A model generated the notes under the pieces. That model had not been told where the DNA came from and made no database searches. It saw nothing but the letters and a program-made list of their open reading frames with translations. A DNA stretch of 35,622 nucleotides from Verrucomicrobiota bacterium (GTDB taxonomy: Bacteria; Verrucomicrobiota; Verrucomicrobiia; Opitutales; Opitutaceae): assembly GCA_023443455.1 (NCBI GenBank), contig JAEZUE010000007.1, forward strand, positions 1 to 35,622, read 5' to 3'. A program made the translations under genes and the position numbers. Of this stretch, positions 24,183 through 30,817 are shown piece after piece (the first letter of the stretch is position 1; each line of letters starts with the position of its first letter).

Positions 24183-24340
24183 AGCGAGTTCACCCATCCG
24201 CTCTCCGGTCTTTCCTCCGCCGTCCCTGAGCTGCATCACCAGATCCTCTACTAGCCGGAAGCATCCGAATTAGGCCGACGATGAATTCGTGATTGTCTAG
24301 CGACCCTCGGGCCCCAGTTTCGCGACCTTTCGTCCCCCAG

Positions 24341-24351
24341 CCCCCCCCCCC
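24341..24351. other. Run of eleven C residues before porG
   Basis: The homopolymer ends 14 nt before the porG ATG, where a ribosome site or spacer would be expected. Such tracts can change length by polymerase slippage. A sequencing length error is also possible. Confidence 0.6.
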
Positions 24352-24365
24352 GTTTCCCCGTACCC

Positions 24366-24959
24366 ATGGTCGAAACCCAAGAGCAGATATCCCAGTACTT
24401 CGAGATCCGTTGGCATGGCCGTGGCGGCCAAGGTGCGGTGACCGGAGCCAAGTCCCTCGCCGAGTGCGTGCAGGGCACCGGCCGCAACGTCGTCGCTTTC
24501 CCCGAATACGGACCCGAGCGCCGCGGCGCCCCGGTCAAGGCGTTCAACCGCTTCTGCGACCGTACCATCCGCATCCACACCCCGGTGACCACCCCCGACG
24601 TCGTCATCGTGATCGACGCCACCCTGCTCGCCCTGCCGGCGATCAAGGAAGGGGCCCAGGAGCACACCATCTTCATCGTCAATATCGAGAAGACGCCCGA
24701 CGAGGTGCGCGCGATCCTCGGCCTCGACAACCGCGTCGTCACCGTGGCCGCCAACCGCATCTCCCACTCGCTCTTCAAGCGCGAGATCCCCAACTCCACC
24801 ATGTTGGGCGCGTTCGCCAAGGTCGCCCCGCACATCATCGGCGTCGAGCAGCTCCGCCACGAGGCCGAGCATGTGTTCTCCGAGCTGCTCGGAGCCGACC
24901 TGGTCGAGAAGAACATCGAAGCCATCCAGCAGGGGCACGACCTCTGCCGCATCGGTTGA
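24366..24959 (+). CDS. porG: 2-oxoacid:ferredoxin oxidoreductase, gamma subunit
   Basis: This 197-residue subunit is part of the enzyme that converts pyruvate (or a related 2-oxoacid) and CoA to acetyl-CoA and CO2 and reduces ferredoxin. WHGRGGQGAVTGAKSLA (16-32) is the gamma-domain signature, followed by EYGPERRGAPVKAF and the Rossmann-like core with VIVIDATLLALP. It is first of four genes in order gamma, delta, alpha, beta, as in four-subunit pyruvate oxidoreductases of anaerobes. The ATG at 24366 lies just after a C11 tract and has no Shine-Dalgarno sequence, unlike the following genes. An anaerobic or fermentative lifestyle is suggested. Confidence 0.93.
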   Translation: MVETQEQISQYFEIRWHGRGGQGAVTGAKSLAECVQGTGRNVVAFPEYGPERRGAPVKAFNRFCDRTIRIHTPVTTPDVVIVIDATLLALPAIKEGAQEHTIFIVNIEKTPDEVRAILGLDNRVVTVAANRISHSLFKREIPNSTMLGAFAKVAPHIIGVEQLRHEAEHVFSELLGADLVEKNIEAIQQGHDLCRIG

Positions 24960-24969
24960 GGAAACCCAC

Positions 24970-25299
24970 ATGAGTACCCTGAAAAACTGGCAGGACCTCC
25001 CCTTCGGCGGAGTCATCACCGAGGCCGGCAGCGCCGCCAAGTACGAGACCGGCTCCTGGCGTACCTGGAAACCCATCACCCACCGCGAAAACTGCACCCA
25101 TTGCCTCGCCTGCTGGGAGTTCTGCCCCGAGGACGCCATCCTGCTCGAGGACGGCCGCGACCCCGCCGGCGCCCCGCGGAAGTTCGTCAAGGAAATCAAC
25201 TACTACCACTGCAAGGGCTGCGGCCTGTGCGTGCGCGAGTGCCCGGTCAACAAGGCCGGCGAAAGCATGGCGCTGGAAATGATTCGCGACGAGGTCTGA
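24970..25299 (+). CDS. porD: 2-oxoacid:ferredoxin oxidoreductase, delta (ferredoxin-like) subunit
   Basis: The 109-residue subunit carries electrons from the catalytic core to ferredoxin. It has two [4Fe-4S] motifs of the form CxxCxxCxxxCP: CTHCLACWEFCP and CKGCGLCVRECP. The ATG at 24970 is chosen because GAGGA lies about 7 nt before it and it opens the conserved MSTLKNWQDLPFGG start; the frame is open further upstream inside porG but that part is not family-like. The gap to porG is 10 nt and to porA 1 nt, so the genes are translationally linked. Confidence 0.95.
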   Translation: MSTLKNWQDLPFGGVITEAGSAAKYETGSWRTWKPITHRENCTHCLACWEFCPEDAILLEDGRDPAGAPRKFVKEINYYHCKGCGLCVRECPVNKAGESMALEMIRDEV

Positions 25300-25300
25300 C

Positions 25301-26515
25301 ATGAAAATCGCTTCTCCCGGCAAACCCAAGATCGTGCCCATCACCGGTGCGGGGGCCTGCGCGCAGGCCATGCGCCAGATCAACCCCGACGTGGTGGCGG
25401 CCTTCCCGATCACCCCGTCGACCCAGGTGGTCGAGGACTTCTCCACCTTCGTGGCCAACGGCCAGGTCGACACCGAGTTCGTCACCGTCGAGTCCGAGCA
25501 CTCCGCGATGAGCGCCTGCATCGGCGCCAGCGCCGCCGGCGGCCGCGTGATGACCGCCACCAGCTCCGCCGGCATGGCCTACATGTGGGAGCTGCTCTAC
25601 GTGGCCGCCTCCATGCGCCAGCCGGTGCTGATGACGCTCGTCAACCGCGCGCTCACCGGCCCGATCAACATCCATTGCGACCACAGCGACTCGATGGGCG
25701 CCCGCGACACCGGCTGGATCCAGCTCTACAGCGAGACGAACCAGGAGGCCTACGACAACCTCGTCATGGCCGCCCGCATCGCCGAGCACCCCGAGGTGCG
25801 CCTGCCGCTCATGGTCTGTCAGGACGGTTTCATCACCAGCCACTCGATCCAGACCATGCAGCTCGAGGACGACGCGGCCGTGCGCGCCTTCGTCGGCCCG
25901 CACATGCCCTACCACAGCATCCTCGACACCGACCGCCCCTGCACCTGGGGCGCGCTCGACCTGCAGGACTACTACATCGAGCACAAGCGCAGCCAGGAGG
26001 AGGGCATGCGCAACGCCCTGCGCGTCATCCAAGAGGTCTCCGACGACTTCGCCCGCACCTTCGGCCGCTCGTACGGCCTCTTCGAGGAGTACCGGCTCGA
26101 CGACGCCGAGATCGCCCTCGTCGCCCTCAGCTCCGCCGCCGGCGAGATCAAGGAGGTCATCGACCAGCTACGCTCGAAGGGAGAGAAGGTTGGCCTGCTG
26201 AAGATCCGCAGTTTCCGCCCCTTCCCGTACGCGCAAATCGCGCAGGCGCTTTCGCGCGCAAAGATCGTCACCGTGCTCGACCGCAGCGCGAGCTTCGGCG
26301 CCCACGGCCCGGTCTTCGTCGAGATCAACACCGCCGTCTACAACTACTCCGCCAACCGCCCGCTGCTGCTCGGCCAGACCTACGGCCTCGGCGGCCGCGA
26401 ACTCACCCTGCGCCACATCGAGCACATCATCGGCGAGAGCCGCCTCTGCCTCGACAAAGGCGCCGTCGGCGACCGCCAGGGCCGCTGGATCAACGTGCGA
26501 GGAGACAAGCAATGA
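25301..26515 (+). CDS. porA: 2-oxoacid:ferredoxin oxidoreductase, alpha subunit
   Basis: The 404-residue alpha subunit contains the pyrimidine-binding and transketolase C-terminal domains that complete the thiamine diphosphate site with the beta subunit. Visible motifs include TGAGACAQAMRQINPDVVAAFPITPSTQ (domain start), EFVTVESEHSAMSACIGASAAGGRV, which includes the conserved Glu of the TPP site, and the RSFRPFP segment of the C-terminal domain. The short gap to porD (1 nt) and a 4-nt ATGA overlap with porB show one operon. The ITPST segment and the DHSD motif fit pyruvate-type enzymes. Other 2-oxoacids are not excluded. Confidence 0.94.
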   Translation: MKIASPGKPKIVPITGAGACAQAMRQINPDVVAAFPITPSTQVVEDFSTFVANGQVDTEFVTVESEHSAMSACIGASAAGGRVMTATSSAGMAYMWELLYVAASMRQPVLMTLVNRALTGPINIHCDHSDSMGARDTGWIQLYSETNQEAYDNLVMAARIAEHPEVRLPLMVCQDGFITSHSIQTMQLEDDAAVRAFVGPHMPYHSILDTDRPCTWGALDLQDYYIEHKRSQEEGMRNALRVIQEVSDDFARTFGRSYGLFEEYRLDDAEIALVALSSAAGEIKEVIDQLRSKGEKVGLLKIRSFRPFPYAQIAQALSRAKIVTVLDRSASFGAHGPVFVEINTAVYNYSANRPLLLGQTYGLGGRELTLRHIEHIIGESRLCLDKGAVGDRQGRWINVRGDKQ

Positions 26516-27483
26516 GCACCACCGCCCCACAACTCGCCGAGCTCTCGCCCGAGACGAAGGCCATGTGCGCCCGCCCGGGCACGTTCTCCGGCGGCCACCG
26601 CATGTGCGCCGGCTGCCCCACCGGCATCTTCACCAAGATGCTCACGCGCCTCTCCGACGACTACGAGATCGTCGCCGGCAACGCCACCGGCTGCCTCGAG
26701 GTCGCGAGTTCGATTTTTCCCTACTCCGCCTGGCAGATCCCGTGGATCCACACCGCCTTCGAGAACGCCAGCGCGATGATGAGCGGCGTCGAGGCGTGCT
26801 ACCGCTCGCTCGTCCGCCAGGGCCGCCTGAAGAAGAAGCTGAAGTTCGTCGTCATGGGCGGCGACGGCGGCACGTACGACATCGGCCTGCAGTCGCTCTC
26901 CGGCGCGATGGAGCGCGGCCACGACCTCACCTACATCTGCTACGACAACGGCGCGTACATGAACACCGGCGTGCAGCGCTCATCGGCTACACCGCTGGGC
27001 GCCGCCACCACGACCACGCCGGTCGGCAGCGAGTCGTACGGCCGCAAGGGCAACCGCAAGGATCTCACCAAGATCATGCTCGCCCACAACCTTGGATACG
27101 TGGCCCAGGCCAGCGTCCACGACGTGGGCGACCTCTTCCGCAAGATGAAGAAGGCCGTCGACCACAACGGCCCGGCGTTCATCAACCTCCTCAGCCCCTG
27201 CATCCCCGGCTGGAAGATCGATTCCGACAAGGGCATCGAGAGCGCCCGCCTCGGCGTCGACTGCAACTTCTGGCCGCTCTTCGAGGTCGAGCAGGGCAAG
27301 TTCACGATCAACTACCGACCGAAGCAGGTGAAGCCGGTGGCCGAGTGGGTCTTCTCGCAGGGCCGGTTCCGCCACCTCAAGAAGCACCCTGCGGTCGTCG
27401 CCGCCTTCCAGGCCGAAGTCGACAAGCAGTGGGCCTGGCTCGAGCTGGAAGAAGCCCGCACGAACCCATCGCGGCGGAGTTGA
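26512..27483 (+). CDS. porB: 2-oxoacid:ferredoxin oxidoreductase, beta (TPP-binding) subunit
   Basis: The 323-residue beta subunit holds the thiamine diphosphate and the proximal [4Fe-4S] cluster. The TPP/Mg motif is GGDGGTYDIG followed by YICYDNGAYMNTGVQRS. Cluster ligands are in MCAGCP, NATGCLE and LLSPCIPGW. The ATG at 26512 overlaps the porA stop and has AGGAG 8 nt upstream, which settles the start; the open frame extends far upstream through porA but is out of register with any known protein there. It is last of the operon. Confidence 0.95.
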   Translation: MSTTAPQLAELSPETKAMCARPGTFSGGHRMCAGCPTGIFTKMLTRLSDDYEIVAGNATGCLEVASSIFPYSAWQIPWIHTAFENASAMMSGVEACYRSLVRQGRLKKKLKFVVMGGDGGTYDIGLQSLSGAMERGHDLTYICYDNGAYMNTGVQRSSATPLGAATTTTPVGSESYGRKGNRKDLTKIMLAHNLGYVAQASVHDVGDLFRKMKKAVDHNGPAFINLLSPCIPGWKIDSDKGIESARLGVDCNFWPLFEVEQGKFTINYRPKQVKPVAEWVFSQGRFRHLKKHPAVVAAFQAEVDKQWAWLELEEARTNPSRRS

Positions 27484-27501
27484 TCAACCGACACCCCGTA
27501 G

Positions 27502-27521
27502 CGACGCCCGTGAGGGCGTCG
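27502..27521. terminator. Hairpin after porB
   Basis: CGACGCCC and GGGCGTCG pair over a 4-nt loop, starting 19 nt after the porB stop. No U-tract follows. The GTAGCGACGCC... form resembles extragenic repeats of this group, so it may be a repeat that helps end the operon. Confidence 0.5.
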
Positions 27522-27628
27522 ATCCCCGTGGCACACTCATGCGCGCGGGGCGGGCTAAAGCACCGCCCCACGCCGAAGCGGAACACCGAAGTCATTCAGC
27601 CCTCATCGTAACTGTCGTCTCCGCCGTA

Positions 27629-27651
27629 GCTGAACGACGAAGTCGTTCAGC
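27629..27651. repeat. Perfect 10-bp inverted repeat next to higA
   Basis: GCTGAACGAC and GTCGTTCAGC are separated by GAA. A degenerate copy (CCGAAGTCATTCAGC) lies about 40 nt before it. It sits between two convergent genes and 18 nt after the higA stop, where it could stop transcription from either side, although there is no T-tract. Confidence 0.55.
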
Positions 27652-27668
27652 CCGCGTTGATCAGTCCC

Positions 27669-27968
27669 TCACGCCGCCCGCACCAACGGCTGCACCTTCG
27701 CCAACGCCTTGGCCTGATCGCGCTCGACCACCCAGAGGTCGTAGGCGCTTTGCAGGTTGAGCCAATTGCGCGAATCGACACCGAAGTAACGTCCCAGCCG
27801 CGCGGCCGTGTCGGCCGTAATCGCCCGCCGTCCGGCCAAGATCTCGCTCAACCGGCTCTGAGGAATACCCGTGGCCCTGGCAACGGCCAGCTGGGTCAGA
27901 CCACGCGGTTCGAAATACTCCTCGCGCAAGATCACGCTAGGATGAGTCATCGGGGTTTTGGTGGGCAT
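27669..27968 (-). CDS. higA: HigA-type antitoxin (XRE family helix-turn-helix)
   Basis: This 99-residue antitoxin should bind and neutralise HigB and repress its own promoter. The XRE-type helix-turn-helix spans about 20-75, with ILREEYFEPRGLTQLAVARATGIPQSRLSEILAGRRAIT matching the HigA/VapI pattern, and ARLGRYFGVDSRNWLNLQ closing the domain. The ATG at 27968 has GGAG 8 nt upstream; a second ATG at 27950 is possible. It follows higB by 12 nt, in the toxin-first order typical of higBA. The gene is intact although its partner is interrupted. Confidence 0.92.
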   Translation of the reverse strand: MPTKTPMTHPSVILREEYFEPRGLTQLAVARATGIPQSRLSEILAGRRAITADTAARLGRYFGVDSRNWLNLQSAYDLWVVERDQAKALAKVQPLVRAA

Positions 27969-27980
27969 GGCGGGGGCTCC

Positions 27981-28262
27981 TCAGTGGTAATCGACGATTT
28001 CGACCTCCTCGGCGTCTGCTCCGTTCCAGACGAAGCGGAGACCCCATTGGTCGTTGATACGGATGGAATGCCGGCCTTTGCGGTCGCCCTACAGCGCCTC
28101 GAGGCGGTTGCCGGGCGGCAGGCGGAGGAATTCGAGTTCCACCGCGGCGTTGATGAGCTGAAGCTTCACCAGTGCGCGTCGCTGCAGGTCGGGCGGCAGG
28201 CGCCGTACGCCCTCGCGGGCCCAGAGCGCCGCAGTCCCGGCGTTGGCAAAACTCCTGATCAC
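27981..28262 (-). pseudogene. higB: higB toxin gene interrupted by an in-frame amber codon
   Basis: From a GTG at 28262 the minus frame reads as a HigB mRNA-cleaving toxin: MIRSFANAGTAALW, then LPPDLQRRALVKLQLINAA and RLPPGNRLEAL. Codon 58 (28091-28089) is TAG. The same frame then continues GDRKGRHSIRINDQWGLRFVWNG to EVEIVDYH and a normal TGA at 27981. In the family the residue at this place is usually Lys or Ser, so a single base change (for example AAG to TAG) explains the stop. Total length is 93 codons, normal for HigB. The stop removes the catalytic C-terminal half. It is either a genuine inactivation with the antitoxin kept, a sequencing error, or, less likely, a suppressed amber. Confidence 0.9.
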
Positions 28263-28301
28263 GGCCCAACGATCGCCCGCCGCGGCTATCCGTCGACCAG
28301 A

Positions 28302-28320
28302 TTATCCGGGCAACGGATAA
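28302..28320. promoter_or_regulatory. Probable HigA operator upstream of higB
   Basis: TTATCCG and CGGATAA form a perfect 7-bp inverted repeat with a 5-nt spacer, 40-58 nt before the higB start. On the minus strand the right arm includes GATAAT, a good -10 candidate. A further related half site (CTATCCG) lies at about 28287. This placement is what is expected for autoregulation by HigA. Confidence 0.55.
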
Positions 28321-28417
28321 CCGGACACCACCCCCCTCGCGACTTCGTCCGCGGTCACGCGTAGCCCCTCCATTCCCCACGGGCTGCATACGCCAAGAAC
28401 AGCACTCCGCCGCCCCC

Positions 28418-29539
28418 TCACACCAGCCGGCGCAGCTGCCGTCGGGCGAGCCAGATGTCGACCCGGGTGAGGAGGAACCGCGCCCACCACTCCCGCAGGC
28501 GCTGCCAGAATCCGCCGCGGCGCCGGCGCCGCACGGGCCGCGCATGCTGGCGCGCGGCGGCGATCAGCTCGCGACCTTCCGCCGCCAACCGGCGGTCCTC
28601 GAGCCGCACCATCACCTCGTAGTTGATCGAAAGTGACCGCGCGTCGAGGTTCGAGGAACCGACGAACACCGCGTCGTCCACGATCGCCAGCTTCGCGTGC
28701 AACACCTGCGGTTGATACTCCTCGATCGTCACCCCGGCCCGCAGGAGTCCGCCGTAGAACGCCCGCCCGGCCCGCTGCACCAGCGGCACGTCGCTGCGCC
28801 CGGCCAGCAGCAGCTGCACGGCGCCGCCGCGCCGCACCACCAGCCGCAGCGCACGGCGTAGCCGGTATCCGGGCACGAAGTAGGCCGAGACGATCTCCAC
28901 GTCGCGCGCGCGCCCCAGATCGTGCAGCAGCCGCCGGTGGAAGACGTTCCGCCCCAGTCCGGGGCCCGTCGGAAGCACCAGTTCGCGCAGCCGCTTCTGC
29001 AGCGCGCGCCGTTGGCGCGTCGGCCGCCAGCGCCCGAGCCGCGGAAAGCGGTAGTCATGATGACCGAAGAGCACTTCGAAAGATGCGCGGAGCGTCGCCG
29101 CGAGCTCCCCGTGCAGTTCGATCCCGAAGTCGCACCAGCCGCGCGTCACGCCGTCGCCGACGTGCTCGGGCGCGATGTTGAACCCGCCGATGAAGGCACG
29201 CCGGTCGTCGATCAGCAGGAGCTTGCGGTGGTCGCGGATCGCCATGCGGTCGAGCGCGAGCGGATTGAAGACCCGTACGTCGCCGCCGGCGGCGCGCACC
29301 GGCTTCCAGTAGTCGGCCGGCAAGGACCGCGAACCGAAACCGTCCACGAGCACCTCCACGCGCACACCCCGGCTCGCCACCCCGGCCAACACGGCGCGGA
29401 ACAGGTCGCCGGGCACACCGGCCGCGAAGATGTAGGTTTCCAGTCGCACCGACTCCTTCGCGGCGTCGATCGCGGCGAGCATGCGCTGGAACGCGGTCTC
29501 GCCGTTGGGCAGCCACTGCGCTTGGGGTCCGTTCTGCAT
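28418..29539 (-). CDS. PLD-superfamily phospholipid synthase (cardiolipin synthase B-like)
   Basis: The 373-residue protein has two HKD motifs: HRKLLLID with His104, Lys106 and Asp111, and HAKLAIVD with His281, Lys283 and Asp288. Each is followed by the GGFN/GSSN segment of the family. It probably condenses phosphatidylglycerol or a related donor to cardiolipin at the inner membrane. There is no N-terminal transmembrane pair, so it resembles ClsB more than ClsA. A very basic, Trp- and Arg-rich tail (about 330-373) may bind membranes. The ATG at 29539 has AAGGTGG upstream. The frame is open another 290 codons upstream, but that part is antisense to the next genes. Divergent from the DUF5069 gene, 126 nt apart. 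Confidence 0.88.
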   Translation of the reverse strand: MQNGPQAQWLPNGETAFQRMLAAIDAAKESVRLETYIFAAGVPGDLFRAVLAGVASRGVRVEVLVDGFGSRSLPADYWKPVRAAGGDVRVFNPLALDRMAIRDHRKLLLIDDRRAFIGGFNIAPEHVGDGVTRGWCDFGIELHGELAATLRASFEVLFGHHDYRFPRLGRWRPTRQRRALQKRLRELVLPTGPGLGRNVFHRRLLHDLGRARDVEIVSAYFVPGYRLRRALRLVVRRGGAVQLLLAGRSDVPLVQRAGRAFYGGLLRAGVTIEEYQPQVLHAKLAIVDDAVFVGSSNLDARSLSINYEVMVRLEDRRLAAEGRELIAAARQHARPVRRRRRGGFWQRLREWWARFLLTRVDIWLARRQLRRLV

Positions 29540-29665
29540 CCGCGTCCACCTTCCACGCACCGCGGGGCCGCCGCAACTCCGCACATGGCGCGTTCTTGCC
29601 CCGGCTCCCGTTCCCGCTCCTACTCGCACCGTCAACCGACAACCGTCCACCGGCCACCGCTTCCC

Positions 29666-30130
29666 ATGCCCTCCCGCCCGATCCCCGGCTCCTCCGGCGA
29701 GGTTCTCACCTGTCTGCCCTCGCCCTACCTGCCCCACGCCGCCACCGGCCTGCTCTACCTGCCGCGCTTCATCGCGAAGATCCGCTACGTGGCCGAGCAC
29801 GGGAAGCTCCCGGCCAGCTACGCGAAGAACTACAAGCGCGGCTGCGACCGTTTCCTCTGCCTCCACCTCGGGGTCGAGCCCGACGCCGTCGAGGCGGCCG
29901 TGCGCGCCGCCGGTGCCGACGACGCCGAGGTCGACCGCCGCCTGCGCGCGCTCTTCCCGGCGGACGTCCGCGCCGCAAAGTGGAACCGTGAGCTCGTCCA
30001 GAAAGGCATGACGCCGGCCGGTCGCGAGTTTCTGCAGCAGGCGCTCACCGCGATGGGCTGCGCCGATCGCGTCGACACGATCATCAGCGTGCCCGATCTG
30101 ATCGACTTCGACGAAGGGCGCATCGAGTAG
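29666..30130 (+). CDS. DUF5069 family protein
   Basis: The 154-residue protein matches the DUF5069 pattern: SPYLPHAATGLLYLPRFIAKIRYVAEHGKLP, then YKRGCDRFLCLHLGVEPDAVEAAVRAAG and a helical C-terminus with WNRELVQKGMTPAG. No signal peptide or membrane segment is visible. I know no established activity for the family. The ATG at 29666 opens the conserved part; longer in-frame upstream sequence is antisense to the PLD gene. It is divergent from that gene, but a functional link is not shown. Confidence 0.8.
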   Translation: MPSRPIPGSSGEVLTCLPSPYLPHAATGLLYLPRFIAKIRYVAEHGKLPASYAKNYKRGCDRFLCLHLGVEPDAVEAAVRAAGADDAEVDRRLRALFPADVRAAKWNRELVQKGMTPAGREFLQQALTAMGCADRVDTIISVPDLIDFDEGRIE

Positions 30131-30269
30131 GCCCCGCCCGGGAGGCCATCCGTGCCGCCGCGAGCGGCGCGCCGGGACGCATGAAGGCGCGCCGCGGTTA
30201 CACCCCCGGCGAAAATATACTTCGCAGCCGACGGAAACCGAACCCGGCACACCGCGTCTCGGTGGGCGT

Positions 30270-30731
30270 ATGAACACTCGCTTTCTTATCGCCCTCGCCT
30301 GCGCGGCCGGCCTGGCCGTGGCAGTCCCCGCCACCGCCAACGCCCGCAACGACGATGTCGCGCGCAACGTGATCCTCGGCAGCATCGCCGGTGCGATCAT
30401 CGGCGATGCCAACCACCACCACGCGGCCGAAGGCGCCGCGATCGGCGCCCTCGCCGGCCTGTTGGTCAGTGCGATCGACGACGACTCCCGCTGCGAGCGT
30501 CGCGCCGTCTGCTACGCCCCGCCGCCGGCCCATCACCGCAACGTCGTTGTCGTGCGCCCGCCCTGCCCGCCTCGATCCCCGGTGGTCGTCGTACGCCCGC
30601 CGTCCCATCACCACAATGTCGTGGTGGTCCGGGCCGACCCCCACCGCGGAGCCGACCGGCGCGACGCGCGCCATGACCGGCGCGACGACCGCCGCGATCG
30701 GCGGGATGATCGCCGCTCCGCCCGCCGGTGA
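30270..30731 (+). CDS. Secreted glycine-zipper protein with an Arg/Asp-rich tail
   Basis: The 153-residue protein has a signal peptide (1-25, ending ATANA), then a glycine-zipper stretch GSIAGAIIGDANHHHAAEGAAIGALAGLLVSA (about 37-67) interrupted by a His triplet. Val/Pro repeats follow, VVVVRPP twice and VVVVRADP once, flanked by HH pairs. The C-terminus is an extended Arg-Asp repeat (RRDDRRD type). Glycine-zipper proteins sit in the periplasm or envelope and may insert in membranes. The His clusters could bind metal, which is speculation. GGTGG lies just before the ATG. A terminator follows after 27 nt. A complex with the neighbours is not evident. Confidence 0.8.
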   Translation: MNTRFLIALACAAGLAVAVPATANARNDDVARNVILGSIAGAIIGDANHHHAAEGAAIGALAGLLVSAIDDDSRCERRAVCYAPPPAHHRNVVVVRPPCPPRSPVVVVRPPSHHHNVVVVRADPHRGADRRDARHDRRDDRRDRRDDRRSARR

Positions 30732-30757
30732 CGCTTTCCGACTCCGCTGACAAAACG

Positions 30758-30786
30758 AGCCCGCCGGCCTGCTAGGCCGGCGGGCT
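30758..30786. terminator. Bidirectional hairpin between convergent genes
   Basis: A perfect 12-bp GC-rich stem (AGCCCGCCGGCC with GGCCGGCGGGCT) closes a 5-nt loop. TTCAATATCTCT follows on the plus strand and CGTTTTGTC on the minus strand. It can serve both the glycine-zipper gene and the GH31 gene. Confidence 0.85.
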
Positions 30787-30817
30787 TCAATATCTCTAGC
30801 GCCCTGATCGGGCGCGC

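Noticed and set aside
23564..24273. Overlapping open frames in all three plus frames and the minus strand over the repeat array
   Set aside because: The same peptide recurs from frame to frame because the unit is 109-110 bp. This is a repeat artefact, not a repeat protein.
28418..30412. 664-codon version of the PLD gene starting at 30412
   Set aside because: The first 290 codons are antisense to the DUF5069 and glycine-zipper genes. PLD similarity begins at the ATG at 29539, which has a ribosome site.
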